Part shown: positions 17,371-27,000 of the stretch, one piece after another
How positions within the stretch are numbered: position 1 is the stretch's first letter
Layout: each line of letters opens with the position of its first letter
NCBI GenBank assembly: GCA_902786245.1
Contig: CADABS010000032.1
Span: forward strand, 1 to 33,748
DNA from: an uncultured Erysipelotrichaceae bacterium
Lineage (GTDB): Bacteria; Bacillota_I; Bacilli_A; Erysipelotrichales; Erysipelotrichaceae
Direction: 5' to 3'
Length of the DNA stretch: 33,748 bases
Program-made: the position numbers and the translations under genes
The notes under the pieces: generated by a model
Told to the model about the DNA's origin: nothing
Database searches by the model: none
What the model saw: the letters and a program-made list of their open reading frames with translations, nothing else

Positions 17371-19752
17371 ATGTCAGAAAGACCACATTCCAGAAAACGC
17401 CACGATTCAGGGAAGACAACCCAGGCACAGAAGCATGAAAGTCTCGGATCGGGACGTCAGAGCAATAGCGGATTCAGATCATCGGCAGTGACCAGAGGCG
17501 GCGGAATATCGCTGGCAGCGATACTTGTTGCGGCTTTTATGCTGTTCGGCGGCAACGGTTCGCAGAGTACAGATAACACATCACAGAACACGGCACCGGC
17601 GAACAATACACCGGCTGTCACGCCGTCGCAGTCTTCTTCGTCGAATACGTTCCATTTCGGAACACCGACGACGAATAACGTGACGTATAACAATGCGTCC
17701 AGCAACGCGGTGAATACGTCGGTATCCAGCGGGGCAAGAGACAAGTATACGACGATTCTCGGCAACGGCCAGGATCAGGTGACGGTTCTTGTCTACATGT
17801 GCGGAACGGATCTGGAATCCAATTACGGCATGGCGACTGCGGATATCAACGAAATGGCACTGGCATCGCATTCGGATAAAGTCAATATCGTGATTGAATC
17901 CGGCGGTACCAAGAGATGGAAAAACAATGTCCTGACAGCCGGCACAAATCAGCTCTGGCTTGTCCAGGACAGAGCGCTGTATCCGCTGAACAGGGATCTT
18001 GGACGCAGAGCGATGACGGATTCGGACAACCTGGCGGAGTTTATCCGCTATGGCGTCCAGAACTTCCCGGCAAACCGCTATATGCTGATCTTCTGGGATC
18101 ACGGCGGAGGATCGCTGACCGGCTATGGCTATGATGAGCTGTATCCGAACAGTTCCATGACGGTTGACAAGATCGCTTCAGCGCTGGAGAAGGGCGGCAC
18201 AAAGTTCGATATCATCGGATTTGATGCATGTCTGATGGCAAATATGGAAACAGCACTGACAATCGAGCCGTATGCGGATTATCTGCTGGCTTCCGAGGAA
18301 ACAGAGCCGGGCACCGGCTGGTACTATACGGAATGGGTAACGCAGCTGAGCCAGAACAGTTCCCTGTCTTCTCTGGATATCGGCAAGAAGATCATCGATG
18401 ATTTCTGCACCAAGAAGCAGAGCGGCAGCTCTTCTGCAGACAAGAACACGCTGTCGATCGTTGACCTGGCAGAATTCAGGAATACGGTGCCTTCCGCACT
18501 GAGCAGTTTTGCCAAATCCGTATCAACGGCGGTATCCAATAACTACCAGGGTGTTTCCAATGCCAGAAGCGCAACCCGTGAATTCGGTCAGGCCCAGAGA
18601 CTGGATCAGATCGATCTTGTGCATTTCTGCGATACGATGAATACTTCCGAATCCAAGAAACTGGCGGAAGCGCTGCGCGGCTGTGTGAAATACAACCGTA
18701 CCCGCAACGTATCCAATGCATACGGTCTGAGTATCTATTTCCCGTACCGCAATACAAGACAGGTTTCCACGGCGCTGAAGATTTATGACAATATCGGATT
18801 TGACCGCGATTATGCAGCTGCGATGAAGTCATTCGCGAATCTGCAGGCATCCGGTCAGTCCGTCAACTACGGCACATCGAATTCGCTGTTCGATCTGCTG
18901 GGCGGATCGGCTGTTTCCAACGGAACTTCGTATAATTCCCTGGATCTGTCAAGTCTGCTCGGCTACGGCAGCCAGTCTTCTTCCTCCGGCTATGATCTCT
19001 CCAGCCTGCTGGGCGGATCGAATGCGGTGGACAGTTCTGCATATGATCTGATTTCGGCACTGCTCGGCAGAGCGCATATCGACAATGAGAATCTGACCTA
19101 TACCGACAAGAACGGACAGAAAGTCCTGTCGCTGAGTGAAGATGACTGGGCGATGGTGCAGGATGTCAAGCTGAATGTATGGGCAGATGACGGCGGCGGA
19201 TATATCGATCTTGGTCAGGACAATATCTTCGAATTCGATGCGGACAATGATCTGATCGCGGATTATGACGGTATGTGGCTGGCAGTCAATGATCAGCTGA
19301 TCTCCTACAGAATGCTGTATACGGATAAAGCCGATGACGGCACATGGCTGACGGTCGGATATGCACCGATTCTGCTGAACGGTGAAAAGGCACGTCTGAT
19401 CATCGAATTCTCCGGTGAAGAGGAATACGGCCATGTCGTCGGTGCGGAGATGGTCTATGATGAAGTCAATACGGACGGCAAGCTGATCCCGTATATCGAT
19501 GACGGCAATGCACTCAATGATGAAGAAACGGCATGTCTGAAGGCCGGCGATGAGATCCGCTTCACATGCGATTACTATACATACGAGGGCGAATACGAAG
19601 ATACCTATATTCTCAGCAATCCGGTCTATGTCGGCGAAGGCATGACGGTGGAGGATGTGACCATCACCGGTCAGGATATGATCTTCGGCTATGTGCTGCA
19701 GGATATCTATGGATCCGAGCGCAGAACGCCGATGCTTCCGTACAGCGAATAA
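17371..19752 (+). CDS. Clostripain-family (peptidase C11) cysteine protease, membrane-anchored
   Basis: This 793-residue protein starts at the ATG at 17371, because the GGAGGG ribosome binding site occupies the codons after the upstream ATG at 17353. A basic cytoplasmic tail (1-44) is followed by one membrane anchor at about 45-61 (GISLAAILVAAFMLFGG), a Ser/Thr/Asn/Pro-rich extracellular linker to about 130, and the C11 domain. The catalytic pair is H244 in FWDHGGG and C287 in GFDACLMANME. A repetitive stretch rich in SSLLG and SSYDL units (about residues 500-560) precedes a beta-rich C-terminal domain. C11 proteases cleave after Arg or Lys and often self-process. The role is probably at the cell surface. 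It precedes the SPFH gene in the same direction. Confidence 0.93.
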   Translation: MSERPHSRKRHDSGKTTQAQKHESLGSGRQSNSGFRSSAVTRGGGISLAAILVAAFMLFGGNGSQSTDNTSQNTAPANNTPAVTPSQSSSSNTFHFGTPTTNNVTYNNASSNAVNTSVSSGARDKYTTILGNGQDQVTVLVYMCGTDLESNYGMATADINEMALASHSDKVNIVIESGGTKRWKNNVLTAGTNQLWLVQDRALYPLNRDLGRRAMTDSDNLAEFIRYGVQNFPANRYMLIFWDHGGGSLTGYGYDELYPNSSMTVDKIASALEKGGTKFDIIGFDACLMANMETALTIEPYADYLLASEETEPGTGWYYTEWVTQLSQNSSLSSLDIGKKIIDDFCTKKQSGSSSADKNTLSIVDLAEFRNTVPSALSSFAKSVSTAVSNNYQGVSNARSATREFGQAQRLDQIDLVHFCDTMNTSESKKLAEALRGCVKYNRTRNVSNAYGLSIYFPYRNTRQVSTALKIYDNIGFDRDYAAAMKSFANLQASGQSVNYGTSNSLFDLLGGSAVSNGTSYNSLDLSSLLGYGSQSSSSGYDLSSLLGGSNAVDSSAYDLISALLGRAHIDNENLTYTDKNGQKVLSLSEDDWAMVQDVKLNVWADDGGGYIDLGQDNIFEFDADNDLIADYDGMWLAVNDQLISYRMLYTDKADDGTWLTVGYAPILLNGEKARLIIEFSGEEEYGHVVGAEMVYDEVNTDGKLIPYIDDGNALNDEETACLKAGDEIRFTCDYYTYEGEYEDTYILSNPVYVGEGMTVEDVTITGQDMIFGYVLQDIYGSERRTPMLPYSE

Positions 19753-19851
19753 TCCGGCTACAGTTTATTGACCATGAGTCAAACGGATGGTATATTAAAA
19801 TCAGCAGAGAATTGCAGTAATTGGCAATTATAAATAGTAAGGAGAATAATT

Positions 19852-21036
19852 ATGGGACTCATTTTAGCAGCAATCGGTGCAGCATCATCCACACTGTCTG
19901 ATCAGTGGAAAGAGTATTTCTACTGTGACGCTCTTCCTTCCGATACGATCTGTGTCAAAGGTGTCAAGAGAACTTCCGGTCTTTCCGGAAACTTCGGCAA
20001 TGACAATATCATCACAGACGGCTCCGTGATCGCGGTTGCGGACGGCCAGTGCATGATCATTGTCGAGCAGGGACAGGTCGTTGATATCTGCGCAGAGCCG
20101 GGCGAATACAAATATGATTCAAAGACAGAACCGTCTCTGTTCACAGGCGGACTGGGCGAAGGCATCAAGAATGTATTCGCACAGATCGGCAAGCGTTTCA
20201 CATTCGGCGGTCAGCCGGCGGAAGATCAGAGGATCTATTATTTCAACACAAAAGAACTGACAGGCATGAAGTACGGAACTGCTTCCCCTGTACCGTTCCG
20301 TGTTGTTGACCAGAGAGCAGGCATCGATATTGATATCAATGTCAAGTGCTTCGGTGAATATTCCATCAAGGTTACCGATCCGATACTGTTCTATACAAAT
20401 GTATGCGGCAACGTAAAACAGGCATATAAGATCGCGGATATCGAAAACCAGATGCGCAGCGAACTGCTGACAGCTCTGCAGCCCGCTTTCGCAAAGATCA
20501 GTGCCCAGGGCGTACGCTACAGCGAAGTTGTCGGACGTACAACGGAACTGGCAGATGCGCTGAATGAAGAACTGTCCAAGAAGTGGAAAGAACTGCGCGG
20601 TATCGAAATCGTTTCCTTCGGTGTATCTTCCATCAAGGCAAACGAAGATGATGAGCAGAGAATCAAGGATCTGCAGGTTGCGGCAGCGTACAAGGATCCG
20701 GCTACACTGGCAGCCAACTATGCGGCAGCCAACATGCAGGCTATGAAGGATGCGGCCAACAATGCCAATGGCGCAGCCATGGGATTTGTCGGACTGAATG
20801 CAGCCCAGGCAGCCGGCGGTGTCAATGTCAACGGACTGATGGCCCAGGCAGCAGCTGCACCTGCACCGGCAGCGGCAGGCGCATGGATCTGCCCGAAATG
20901 CGGCGCACAGAATACAGGCAAGTTCTGTCCTGAATGCGGTACGGCAAAGCCGTCTGCTGAATGGACATGCCCGAAGTGCGGAGCAGTGAATACCGGCAAG
21001 TTCTGCCCTGAATGCGGAACTGCCAAACCGGAATAA
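19852..21036 (+). CDS. ydjI: SPFH-domain protein with two C-terminal zinc ribbons (YdjI-like)
   Basis: This 394-residue protein starts with an amphipathic stretch and an SPFH/virion-core-like domain (residues about 20-310, including DQWKEYFYCDALPSDTICVK and DINVKCFGEYSIKVTDP). An Ala-rich linker (AAAAPAPAAAGA) and two near-identical zinc ribbons follow (CPKCGAQNTGKFCPECG, then CPKCGAVNTGKFCPECG). This architecture matches B. subtilis YdjI, which acts with YdjG and YdjH in placing PspA at stressed membranes. AGTAAGGAG precedes the ATG. Homologues of YdjG and YdjH follow at 21156 and 22257. The second ribbon looks like an internal tandem duplication. Confidence 0.88.
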   Translation: MGLILAAIGAASSTLSDQWKEYFYCDALPSDTICVKGVKRTSGLSGNFGNDNIITDGSVIAVADGQCMIIVEQGQVVDICAEPGEYKYDSKTEPSLFTGGLGEGIKNVFAQIGKRFTFGGQPAEDQRIYYFNTKELTGMKYGTASPVPFRVVDQRAGIDIDINVKCFGEYSIKVTDPILFYTNVCGNVKQAYKIADIENQMRSELLTALQPAFAKISAQGVRYSEVVGRTTELADALNEELSKKWKELRGIEIVSFGVSSIKANEDDEQRIKDLQVAAAYKDPATLAANYAAANMQAMKDAANNANGAAMGFVGLNAAQAAGGVNVNGLMAQAAAAPAPAAAGAWICPKCGAQNTGKFCPECGTAKPSAEWTCPKCGAVNTGKFCPECGTAKPE

Positions 21037-21071
21037 GCTGAGAATTGACTCCGGCTCCATAAGAAAAGGAC

Positions 21072-21101
21072 AGGGATCCGGCAGAAGAACACCGGATCCC
21101 T
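21072..21101 (+). terminator. Terminator after the SPFH gene
   Basis: AGGGATCCGG (21072-21081) pairs with CCGGATCCCT (21092-21101), followed by TTCTTCC. It separates the SPFH gene from the next two genes, so they may be expressed at a lower or separate level. Confidence 0.75.
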
Positions 21102-21155
21102 TTCTTCCTAAGATTAGTATTTACTGTTTCGAACAGGAGAGAGAGGTGAATTCGT

Positions 21156-22241
21156 ATGCCTGATCAGGTTACGAACTATAAATGTCCTGCATGCGGCGGT
21201 CCGCTGCATTGGGATACGGAAACGCAGAAACTGAAATGTGATTTCTGCGGTTCGACATTTGCGCCGGCGGATATCTCGGAAGAATACAAGGATATCAATG
21301 AAGCCGCATCACTGGAAGGTACGGAAACCAGAGATGTTGAAACGCTGCAGTGGAGTGAAGAAGAAGCGAAGCATCTGCGTGCTTACAGCTGTCCTTCCTG
21401 CGGTGCCCAGCTGATCTGCGATGAGCATACCGCTGCGACAAGCTGTCCGTACTGCGGCAATCCGACGGTCGTACCGGCCCAGTTTGCCGGGGCACTGCGT
21501 CCGGATTACATTATTCCCTTCAAACTGGATAAGCAGGCTGCTGTAAAGAAACTGTCAGAATACTACGGCGGCAAGCCTTTGCTGCCTTCTGCTTTTTCCA
21601 GTCAGAACCACATTGAGGAAATCAAGGGAATCTATGTTCCGTTCTGGCTCTATGACGGAGCGGCAGACGCAAAACTTGCCTATCACGGTACCCGTGTGCA
21701 TACCCATACAGAAGGCGAATATGCGGTAACCGTTACGGAACATTATCAGATCAACCGGGCCGGAAGCGTCCGGTTCCAGATGGTTCCTGCGGATGCCTCC
21801 AGCAAAATGCCGGATGAGCTCATGGATGCGATCGAGCCGTTTGAATACAAAGATCTGATCAGATTCGATATGAGCTATCTGCCCGGCTATCTGGCGGATA
21901 AATATGATGTTTCTTCTCAGGAAGATGCCGCAAGAGCCGACAACCGGATGAGAAACAGCGCAATCAATGCAATGAGTCAGACTGTCAGCGGCTATACTTC
22001 CCTGATCCCGGAACATGAATCGGTCAGGATCATACCGGAGCATGTGCATTATGCATTCCTGCCGGTATGGCTGCTTTCCACCCGCTGGAACGGGAAGAAC
22101 TACCTGTTTGCCATGAACGGACAGACCGGAAGGTTCGTCGGCGATCTGCCGGTGGATATGAAGAAATTCTTCCTGTATCTGTTCCTGATTACAGCAGTCG
22201 GCGCTGCAATTCTCTATGCTGTGCTGTTCTGGCTTATTTAG
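21156..22241 (+). CDS. ydjG: Double zinc-ribbon, C-terminal transmembrane protein (YdjG-like)
   Basis: This 361-residue protein has two four-cysteine zinc ribbons (CPACGGPLHW..KCDFCG at about 10-32 and CPSCGAQL..SCPYCG at about 78-100). A central domain with LRPDYIIPFKLDKQAAVKKL and GIYVPFWLYDG follows, then a C-terminal membrane helix (FFLYLFLITAVGAAILYAVL). It resembles proteins annotated as replication-restart or PriA-like zinc-ribbon proteins and B. subtilis YdjG, a membrane partner of YdjH that recruits YdjI. The replication label is probably misleading given the membrane anchor. GAGAGAGGTGA lies ahead of the start. Six bases separate its stop from the ribosome binding site region of the TPM gene. 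Confidence 0.82.
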   Translation: MPDQVTNYKCPACGGPLHWDTETQKLKCDFCGSTFAPADISEEYKDINEAASLEGTETRDVETLQWSEEEAKHLRAYSCPSCGAQLICDEHTAATSCPYCGNPTVVPAQFAGALRPDYIIPFKLDKQAAVKKLSEYYGGKPLLPSAFSSQNHIEEIKGIYVPFWLYDGAADAKLAYHGTRVHTHTEGEYAVTVTEHYQINRAGSVRFQMVPADASSKMPDELMDAIEPFEYKDLIRFDMSYLPGYLADKYDVSSQEDAARADNRMRNSAINAMSQTVSGYTSLIPEHESVRIIPEHVHYAFLPVWLLSTRWNGKNYLFAMNGQTGRFVGDLPVDMKKFFLYLFLITAVGAAILYAVLFWLI

Positions 22242-22256
22242 CAGGAGGTGTCTGAA

Positions 22257-23126
22257 ATGAAGAGATTATTTAAACTGTTCGGCATTCTTCTTGCTTTGGT
22301 TCTGATGTATGCCGTGCCTGTCAAAGCCGAAGATATCATGTATGCGGTCGATGATCAGGCCGGTGTAGTGACCGCTTCGGAAGCGGAAGCACTGTCTAAA
22401 CATGCACAGCAGGTCGCTGAGGCACATGACTTCGGTGTTTACATTGCGGTTCTGCCCGGCAGCGTCAGCTCTTACGGCAATTATGATTACATAGAACAGC
22501 TTGCGGAGTATATGTATGACAACAGCGATGTCGGTGTCGGCAGTGAAAAAGAAGGTATCTTCCTGCTGCTGACAATGGAAGACGGATATTTCGATATATT
22601 TGTTCCCCATTCAGAGCGCTGCGACGGTGCATTCTCTGAATATGCACGAGAACAGATGGCGTCCACCGTTGTCTACGATTATCTGTACAATGACGATTTC
22701 TACGGTGCATTCGAGAGTTTTATCAGTATCGTCGATACAGATCTGTCCTACTATGAAGCAGGTACACCGCTTTCGCCGAGCTTCGATCCGGCCAGAGAAG
22801 AAGAAATCCGGCAGGAGGAGGAAGCCAGAGAAGCTTCCACCCGGGCAGCGAAGACGGCAGCCACTGTCGGTATTCCGCCGGTGACGGCACTGCTGGCATG
22901 TCTGGGCATGAAGTCGAAGAACAAGACCGCCGGCATCAAGCATGAAGCGAACAACTACATTGCGAAAAACGGCATTCATATGACGGTTGTTCAGGATCTG
23001 TTCCTGCACCGTTCCGAAACAAGAACAAGGATCCATCATGACGATAACAGGGGCGGCGGAGGCGGAGGCTTCCATTCCAGCTCCACCAGCATGGGATCGC
23101 ATACATCCGGCAGTTTCCACCATTGA
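22257..23126 (+). CDS. ydjH: TPM-domain secreted/membrane protein (YdjH-like)
   Basis: This 289-residue protein starts at the ATG at 22257. A GTG at 22248 is in frame but belongs to the AGGAGGTG ribosome binding site itself. A signal peptide (MKRLFKLFGILLALVLMYAV, cleavage likely after VKA) is followed by a TPM domain (VDDQAGVVTASEAEALSKHA, GIFLLLTMEDGYFDIFVPHS). An acidic/basic coiled segment (REEEIRQEEEARE), a short hydrophobic stretch and a Gly/Ser/His-rich tail (RGGGGGGFHSSSTSMGSHTS) complete it. B. subtilis YdjH has this TPM domain and forms the membrane anchor with YdjG. Here pspA is not next to them. Confidence 0.87.
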   Translation: MKRLFKLFGILLALVLMYAVPVKAEDIMYAVDDQAGVVTASEAEALSKHAQQVAEAHDFGVYIAVLPGSVSSYGNYDYIEQLAEYMYDNSDVGVGSEKEGIFLLLTMEDGYFDIFVPHSERCDGAFSEYAREQMASTVVYDYLYNDDFYGAFESFISIVDTDLSYYEAGTPLSPSFDPAREEEIRQEEEAREASTRAAKTAATVGIPPVTALLACLGMKSKNKTAGIKHEANNYIAKNGIHMTVVQDLFLHRSETRTRIHHDDNRGGGGGGFHSSSTSMGSHTSGSFHH

Positions 23127-23151
23127 CCGGAAACATACTGCATACTTACAG

Positions 23152-23185
23152 CTGTCCTTCTCTCCGGAGCAGGGCAGTTTTTTTT
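23152..23185 (+). terminator. Terminator of the ydjG-ydjH unit
   Basis: CTGTCC (23152-23157) pairs with GGGCAG (23172-23177), one wobble included, and is followed by eight T (23178-23185). An inner CTCCGGAG palindrome may extend the fold. Confidence 0.75.
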
Positions 23186-23216
23186 CTGAATGGAGGAACA
23201 GGGCATATAATCAGAC

Positions 23217-23330
23217 CTGTAATGATCAATGACAGGAGGCACTCTATCTCTCGACTGCGCTTTTCACGGAATAATGCGCATTGTTATTGTCAGTATGAAA
23301 AGGAAGATCCCGGTGCGGACCTTCCTTTTT
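23217..23330 (+). ncRNA. Possible small structured RNA or short transcript
   Basis: Between two terminators lies a stretch with a perfect TATAAT at 23206-23211, an AGGAGG motif at 23234 or so with no usable start codon after it, a hairpin TGCGC..GCGCA around 23258-23283, and a strong terminator at 23300-23330. No good -35 box is seen and no family is recognised. It may be an orphan small RNA, a decayed gene or chance. Confidence 0.25.
23300..23330 (+). terminator. Second terminator downstream of ydjH
   Basis: AAGGAAG-A-TCC (23300-23310) pairs with GGA-C-CTTCCTT (23317-23327), with one internal mismatch, and T follows to 23331. It would backstop the ydjGH transcript or end the short transcript proposed for this gap. 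Confidence 0.75.
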
Positions 23331-23405
23331 TACGGGCGTCTCTGTGCGTATTCCTGCAATAGCGCAGTATGAAAGAAAATCACAGCTGCTGCTTCACTGT
23401 CGGAA

Positions 23406-23990
23406 TCACAATACTTCTGCGACTGCGATGCCGTCGCCCCGGTCATTGTAAAATTCGGTATGGAAACGCGGATCTGCAAGTATATGATCGCGGAATTTCA
23501 GTATTTTTCTTGTCATCTGCAGCGTGCTCCTGTTTTCAGAGAGAGCAGGATCGTCGACGATGCCGTGGAAATTCAGATTGTCGAACAGAAATACGCTGCC
23601 GGGGACAGTGTTCCTCAGGAAATGTTCCAGATATCTGCGGTACTGCGATTTGGCCGCATCGATGAAAATCAGATCATAGATCCGGTCTGTCTGATACTGG
23701 GCGGCATCGCACAGATGGCAGTGTATTCTTCCGGAAAGATGCTGCTCATCGATATTCCTGATGGCTTCGGTATACATGACGGGATCGATTTCCAGCGTAT
23801 CGACGGTGATATCCCAGCGGACAGAAGCCATCCGGATGGCGGAATAGCCGACGGCAGTGCCGCATTCGAGGATATCCCGGATCCGTTCGTGTGTACGGAT
23901 ATATTCCAGCAGAAAAGACATTCCGTCATCCAGCATGATCGGGATGTTGTTTTCTCTGGCGCTGTCATGGATATTCTTTATCGTTTTCAT
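23406..23990 (-). CDS. trmR: SAM-dependent O-methyltransferase, TrmR (YrrM) type
   Basis: The protein has 194 residues from the ATG at 23990; a TTG at 24005 is an alternative start. Motif I, ILECGTAVGYSAIRMA, is the SAM loop. DTLEIDPVM, DLIFIDAAKSQYRRYLEHFL, VFLFDNLNFHG and GDGIAVAEV match the class of catechol-type methyltransferases containing B. subtilis TrmR, which methylates 5-hydroxyuridine at the tRNA wobble position. The length is slightly short for TrmR. The gene is divergent from the helicase with only about 60 bases between starts, and TATAAT on the leftward strand near 24008-24013 may be its -10 box. A catechol or caffeoyl-CoA methyltransferase label is possible but less likely in this setting. 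Confidence 0.83.
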   Translation of the reverse strand: MKTIKNIHDSARENNIPIMLDDGMSFLLEYIRTHERIRDILECGTAVGYSAIRMASVRWDITVDTLEIDPVMYTEAIRNIDEQHLSGRIHCHLCDAAQYQTDRIYDLIFIDAAKSQYRRYLEHFLRNTVPGSVFLFDNLNFHGIVDDPALSENRSTLQMTRKILKFRDHILADPRFHTEFYNDRGDGIAVAEVL

Positions 23991-24051
23991 GGATTGCAAT
24001 GACAATTATAAACATATTTTCATGTTAAAATATCTGAATAAGGCAAACATT

Positions 24052-27000
24052 ATGATCGATAAACAATTTCTGCGTGCATTTACAGGGGAACGGACATTCA
24101 GCTGGGGCAAAGATCTGTATGAGCAGGGCAGAGTATCGGACCTGTCACTGTATCAGGATCGGGAAACCGGTCTTCTTCATATTGAAGCGCAGGTCAGCGA
24201 TCCCCGGGAAAGAGAACCGCAGGATGTATATGTGCTGATCAATGAAAAAGACGGATGGATCATTGATTATGACTGCGGCTGTGCTTTCTTCTCGCGGTTC
24301 CGCCATCCGTGCAATCATATCGCAGCGGTACTGGTCAAATTCATTGAAGAAGAACAGGATCCTTCCGCAAGAAGAAACCGGATACGGAACACGGATCCGT
24401 CTCTGCGCAGCCTGATGAATGAACTGGCAGATACCGCGGATACGGCGGTCCCGGCCGGACCGGTCGTTCTGGAACCGCATATTCATTTTCAGTATGAAGA
24501 CCTGGAAAGGCCTCTGTTCAGTTTCCGGATCGGCATCCAGGGAAAACGGATGTATATCATCCAGAACATATCGGATTTTACTTCCGGTGTGCGCCGCCGG
24601 GAAAGGAAGAAATACGGCAGGGAACTGGACTTTACCCATGATATCCATTATTTCGCATCACCCTGCCGGCCGCTGCTGGAGTTTCTGCTTTCTCTGACGG
24701 ATGAAACGGACCGATATACGGACGGTTCTGATTATTACAGTACCTATTCCTACAGCCATATCCCTGCAATCGGCCGGAATCTTTCTCTGCAGGGCAAATA
24801 TCTGGATGATTTCTTTGCGGCTGCGGAAAACCTGCCGCTGTATGTGACAGAACCTGCAATCAGGACATACGGTACGGAAATCACCAGTCTGTATACCGTG
24901 ACGGACGGAACGGTGCAGCTGCCGGTTTCCATGGAACAGACGGAGACCGGCTGGTTCCTCAGCGGAAAAAGAAAAGTCTTTTATAAAGGCAGAGACTGGC
25001 TGTATTTCCCGGATGTACTGACAAAAACGTTTATCCGGGTACCGCGGAAGGAAACGGCCTTTGAGAAGGTCCTGGACTTTTTCCGTAACAACAGCGATCC
25101 GCTGTTTATCAATAAAGAGGACCTGCCGCTGTTTGCGTCGGTTCTATATCCGGTCCTTTCAGAGCATTCTCCGGAAGGCATCGCCGGGTTTGAACCGGAT
25201 CTGTACCGGCCGAAGGATCCTGTATTTGAAATCTATCTGGATGCGCCACAGGAAGGCATGATCACAGCGAAGCTGAATGCGGTATACGATGAGCAGAAAT
25301 TCGATGTGCTCGCCGGCATCGATGCTGGAAACCGCAGAAATACCGTCCGTGAGAAAGAGATGGATGCATTTGTTTCTTCCTGGTTCAATTCATTTGATCC
25401 GTCCACACACAGGCTGGCGCTGATCAATGATGATGAAATGACCTGGACATTTCTGACGGAAGGAATACCGGCTCTGCAGGAAAAAGCGGATGTATACATC
25501 TCTGACGCATTGAAACAGATCCGGGTATACCGGTCTCCGAAAGTCAATATCGGCATTTCTGTATCCCATGATCTGCTGCAGCTGGATCTGGTGACAAGCG
25601 ATCTTTCGCTGAAGGAACTGGGCGAGATCCTCTATAAATATGACCGGAAGAAACGGTATCACCGGCTGAAAAACGGCAGTTTTATCCGGATCGATGAGAA
25701 TCTGGATGCGTTCCGCGATTTCTCCGAAAACATGCAGCTGAGCGCTGCGGATATCGCTTCCGGTGTCATTGATCTTCCCCGCTACCGGGCATTCTATCTG
25801 GATGCCCTTGCCCAGGAAGATGCTTCGATTGAGGAAAGACCGGATTTCCGGCAGCTGATCATGAAAATGAAGAATGCCGATCCGGATACGTATACCGTTC
25901 CGGAATGCATGCAGGGTGTGCTGCGGGGATACCAGGAAGAAGGCTTCCGCTGGATGTCGATGATGAAGGACAATGGTTTCGGAGCGCTGCTGGCGGATGA
26001 AATGGGTCTTGGAAAAACGGTCCAGGTCATTGCGCTGATCGGTTCTTTCAAAAACCAGGGCAGGTCGCTGATCGTATGTCCGGCCTCGCTTGTCTATAAC
26101 TGGGCAGCGGAATTCCGGCGTTTTATGCCGCAGCTGCGCTGCCGGATGATCAGCGGTACTTCGTCGCTGCGCAGAAACCAGATCCGCAGCAGTGAAGAAA
26201 ACGAAATACTCATTACTTCCTATGACCTGCTCAAGCGGGATGTGGAAGAATACCGGAATATTGAATTTGCCTGCGAAGTCGTGGACGAGGCGCAGTATAT
26301 CAAAAACGCATCGACCCTGGCCGCAAAATCGGTCAAGCTGATCCATGCCCGCTTCAAGGCTGCGCTGACCGGAACGCCGATTGAAAACCGGCTGAGTGAG
26401 CTGTGGTCGATCTTTGACTATATCCTGCCGGGGTATCTCGGCTCTTACGAGAAGTTCCGGCTGCAGTACGAAAGCCCGATCATCCGGGATGCGGATCTGG
26501 ATACGGAAGACCGGCTGCGGAAGCTGGTGGAGCCCTTCATCCTGCGCAGAACCAAGAAAGAAGTACTGAAGGATCTGCCGGATAAGCTGGAGGAAGTATA
26601 CTATGCGCCTCTGGAAGGCGAGCAGAAAGAACTGTACGATGCCCGGGTCAAGCGGCTCAAGCTGATGCTGGAAGAACAGACCGACCAGGAATTCCGGAAC
26701 GATAAGATCGAGATCCTGGCGGAACTGATGAAGCTGCGGCAGATCTGCTGCGATCCGTCTCTGCTGTATGAAAATTACCGGGGAAATACTGCCAAGCGGG
26801 AAATGTGCATCGATCTGATCCGCAAAGCGGTATCCGGCGGACATAAAGTACTGCTGTTCTCACAGTTTGTTACGATGTTAAGAGAATTGGCGGCGGATCT
26901 GCAGAAGGAGAAAATCGCGTATCATATGCTGAGCGGAGAGACACCCAAGGAGGCAAGAGCTGAAATGGTCGCATCTTTCCAGAAAGATGATGTACCGGTT

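Noticed and set aside
20119-21060. 313-codon leftward frame opposite the SPFH gene
   Set aside because: Cysteine-rich only because it is antisense to the zinc ribbons. No ribosome binding site.
23857-24051. 65-codon N-terminal extension of the SNF2 protein
   Set aside because: It is antisense to trmR, has no ribosome binding site, and the SWIM-SNF2 homology starts at MIDKQFLRAF.
25390-26844. 484-codon leftward frame opposite the SNF2 gene
   Set aside because: Long antisense frame caused by codon bias. Its His/Gln/Arg-rich composition and lack of domain motifs mark it as a shadow.
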